Assembly (NCBI RefSeq): GCF_023101765.2 | Contig: NC_064240.1 | Span: 1,116,001-1,180,000 of the forward strand | Reading direction: 5' to 3' | Source: Spodoptera frugiperda | Taxonomy: Eukaryota; Arthropoda; Insecta; Lepidoptera; Noctuidae | Length of the DNA: 64,000 nucleotides | Shown here: positions 63,888 through 64,000 of the stretch, piece after piece | Layout of the letters: each line of letters begins with the position of its first letter | Numbering within the stretch: the first letter of the stretch is position 1 | The notes under the pieces: generated by a model | The model's database searches: none | The model's input: the letters and a program-made list of their open reading frames with translations, nothing else | Told to the model about the DNA's origin: nothing | Program-made: the position numbers and the translations under genes

Positions 63888-64000
63888 GTTAGTGACCATG
63901 TCAGTTTAAAAACTTAAACCTCATGAGACTGCTTAATCTTGATGTTTCTTTAAATATCAGGACTTTTATGCACTAGAAATGAAGTTCTTTAAAATGTCAA

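Overview
This is eukaryotic nuclear DNA from a moth, most likely a noctuid. It is AT-rich, split into introns and full of dispersed repeats that I know as typical of noctuid genomes: a tRNA-derived SINE, a short A-tailed element seen more than ten times, and several fold-back MITEs. The species is not determined. No rRNA, tRNA gene or CRISPR array was seen.

Two genes are supported and they are transcribed divergently. (1) On the minus strand, from about 51.8 kb down to about 6.9 kb, lies a single-domain angiotensin-converting enzyme (Ance/ACE, peptidase family M2). I assembled 12 exon positions with matching splice phases: 51751-51765 (proposed first coding exon), 14646-14867, 13493-13748, 13007-13150, 11666-11857, 10806-11073, then EITHER 10371-10495 OR 10219-10343, then 9473-9600, 8736-8950, 8173-8313, 7520-7695 and 6980-7062. 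The joined length is 1965 nt (654 codons plus stop). The active-site residues fall on the same numbers used for human testis ACE (H383, E384, H387, E411, H353, K511, H513, Y520, R522, Y523). (2) On the plus strand from 58480 is the first coding exon of centaurin-gamma (CenG1A/AGAP). The rest of that gene lies beyond the window.

The main discovery is that the ACE exon carrying the zinc-binding HEMGH motif is present twice in tandem. Both copies are 125 nt long, intact and have proper splice sites, and only 27 nt separates them. That gap is too short for normal splicing between them. Including both, or neither, shifts the frame into an immediate stop. The layout has the features of mutually exclusive exons that would give two ACE isoforms differing at 12 of 41 residues of the catalytic helix region, including position 403 (Glu or Asp), a known ACE S2-subsite position.

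Layout: 1-6.9 kb is intergenic, with two long-TIR DNA elements (611-1354 and 1476-2253) and a strong hairpin (5498-5552). 6.9-14.9 kb holds the compact ACE exon cluster. 14.9-51.75 kb is the very long first ACE intron, filled with transposon debris and a few unexplained exon-like islands. 51.8-58.1 kb is the divergent intergenic region. 58.1-64 kb is the CenG1A promoter, first coding exon and part of its first intron.
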